Shown here piece after piece: positions 5,559 to 6,587 of a DNA stretch of 6,587 nt; the first letter of the stretch is position 1; every line of letters begins with the position of its first letter. Made by a program: the position numbers and the translations under genes. The notes beneath the pieces are model-generated. The model made no database searches. It had not been told where the DNA came from and saw nothing but the letters and a program-made list of their open reading frames with translations. Source of the DNA: JAVVHH01 sp050954595 (GTDB taxonomy: Bacteria; Pseudomonadota; Alphaproteobacteria; Acetobacterales; Acetobacteraceae); assembly GCA_050954595.1 (NCBI GenBank), contig JBPBQE010000168.1, forward strand, positions 1 to 6,587, given 5' to 3'.

Positions 5559-6587
5559 ATGAACGAGCAGACAGCCTCCACCGCCTACACCCGCTTCTTC
5601 GGAGCCTCCTTGGCCGAGACCGACCCGGCCCTCGCCGCCGCGATCCGCGGCGAGTTGCATCGCCAGCAGGACGGCATTGAGCTGATTGCCAGCGAGAACA
5701 TCGTCTCGGCCGCCGTGCTCGAGGCGCAGGGCTCCGTGCTCACCAACAAATACGCCGAGGGCTATCCGGGGCGGCGCTATTACGGCGGCTGCGCCGAGGT
5801 CGACATCGCCGAAACGCTGGCGATCGACCGGGCCAAGCAGTTGTTCGAGTGCCAATACGCCAACGTGCAGCCGCATTCCGGCGCGCAGGCGAACCAAGCG
5901 GTGTTTCTGGCGCTGATCAAGCCCGGCGACACCATTCTGGGCATGAGCCTGGCCGCGGGCGGGCATCTGACGCATGGCGCGGCGCCGAACCTGTCGGGCA
6001 AGTGGTTCAACGCGATCCAATACGGCGTGCGTGCCGATAACGGCTTGCTGGATTACGACGAGCTCGAGTCGCTGGCGCGCGAGCACAAGCCGAAGCTGAT
6101 CATCGCGGGCGGCTCGGCCTATCCGCGGGTGATCGACTTCGCGCGCTTCCGCCGTCTGGCCGACGAGGTCGGGGCGTTCTTCATGGTGGACATGGCGCAC
6201 TTCGCCGGGTTGGTGGCTGCGGGCGTGTACCCATCGCCGTTGCCGCACGCCCACGTCGTGACCACGACGACGCACAAGACGCTGCGGGGGCCGCGCGGCG
6301 GCATGATCCTCAGCAACGATCTCGACCTCGGCAAGAAGTTCAACTCGGCCGTGTTCCCCGGGCTGCAGGGTGGACCTCTGATGCACGTCATCGCCGGCAA
6401 GGCGGCGGCGTTCGGCGAGGCGCTGCGGCCGGAGTTCCGGGCCTATGCGCGCGCCGTGGTGGACAACGCCCAGGCGCTGGCGGCGACGCTGGTCGAGCAG
6501 GGCTGCGCCATCGTCAGCGGCGGCACCGACAGCCATCTCATGCTGGTGGATCTGCGCCCCAAGCGCACGACCGGCAAGGCGGCCGAG
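5559..6587 (+). CDS. glyA: Serine hydroxymethyltransferase, partial (3' end outside window)
   Basis: The reading frame is open from ATG 5559 to the right edge (343 residues; the family is about 420-430, so roughly the last fifth is missing). The cytosolic PLP enzyme converts serine and tetrahydrofolate to glycine and 5,10-methylene-tetrahydrofolate, the main source of one-carbon units. Signatures: ELIASENIVS (41-50), TNKYAEGYPGRRYYGGC (62-78), PHSGAQAN (105-112), GGHLTHG (134-140), AGGSAYPR (183-190), Asp211 and His214 in VDMAHFAGL for PLP contact, and TTTTHKTLRGPRGG (235-248), with Lys240 as the PLP Schiff-base lysine. The conserved FPGLQGGP (266-273) follows. All active-site residues in the visible part are intact. 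The start places about 14 residues before the conserved FFGASLAETDP, as usual in alphaproteobacterial GlyA. It is divergent from the ABM/MBL unit and probably transcribed separately as a housekeeping gene. Confidence 0.97.
   Translation, partial: MNEQTASTAYTRFFGASLAETDPALAAAIRGELHRQQDGIELIASENIVSAAVLEAQGSVLTNKYAEGYPGRRYYGGCAEVDIAETLAIDRAKQLFECQYANVQPHSGAQANQAVFLALIKPGDTILGMSLAAGGHLTHGAAPNLSGKWFNAIQYGVRADNGLLDYDELESLAREHKPKLIIAGGSAYPRVIDFARFRRLADEVGAFFMVDMAHFAGLVAAGVYPSPLPHAHVVTTTTHKTLRGPRGGMILSNDLDLGKKFNSAVFPGLQGGPLMHVIAGKAAAFGEALRPEFRAYARAVVDNAQALAATLVEQGCAIVSGGTDSHLMLVDLRPKRTTGKAAE

Noticed and set aside
5157..6536. A 459-codon minus-strand frame that would extend the ABM protein across glyA
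   Set aside because: The extension is the antisense of glyA. The ABM domain starts exactly at the TTG with a ribosome binding site.

Overview
The window looks like ordinary chromosome from a GC-rich Alphaproteobacterium. The serine hydroxymethyltransferase at the right end resembles those of Rhodospirillales/Acetobacteraceae, but this lineage is a judgement from memory of the family and was not searched. Genes are tightly packed: two start/stop overlaps of the TGATG type, one pair of convergent stop codons sharing bases, and no gene-free stretch longer than about 110 bases. I saw no tRNA, rRNA, CRISPR array, insertion sequence or phage gene.

Left part (1-2340, minus strand): an NAD(P)-dependent aldehyde dehydrogenase is followed 47 bases downstream by an HtrA/DegP-like (S1C) protein that leaves the window at its left edge inside a PDZ domain. 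That protein keeps the trypsin-like fold signatures, but all three catalytic-triad positions are replaced, so it looks like a pseudoprotease. It also lacks an export signal.

Middle (2341-4468, plus strand): a 103-base divergent region separates the aldehyde dehydrogenase from a family III (CaiB/BaiF) CoA-transferase. Overlapping the CoA-transferase stop is a dienelactone-hydrolase-family gene. Its lipoprotein signal peptide and its hydrolase domain lie in two different frames, joined at a run of five G residues. Removing one G gives a single 271-residue lipoprotein.

Right part (4465-6587): a two-gene minus-strand unit encodes a 96-residue antibiotic-biosynthesis-monooxygenase (ABM) protein with a TTG start, translationally coupled to a UlaG-like metallo-beta-lactamase-fold protein whose HxHxDH metal motif is not recognisable. 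A 111-base region separates this unit from glyA on the plus strand, which runs off the right edge.

The aldehyde dehydrogenase, CoA-transferase and hydrolase would suit catabolism of a carboxylic acid or aldehyde through a CoA thioester, but no substrate can be named from the sequence. glyA is housekeeping one-carbon metabolism. The points most worth a second look are the pseudoprotease, the frameshifted lipoprotein hydrolase, and the metallo-beta-lactamase-fold protein with a lost first metal motif. I found no evidence for a larger undescribed system.
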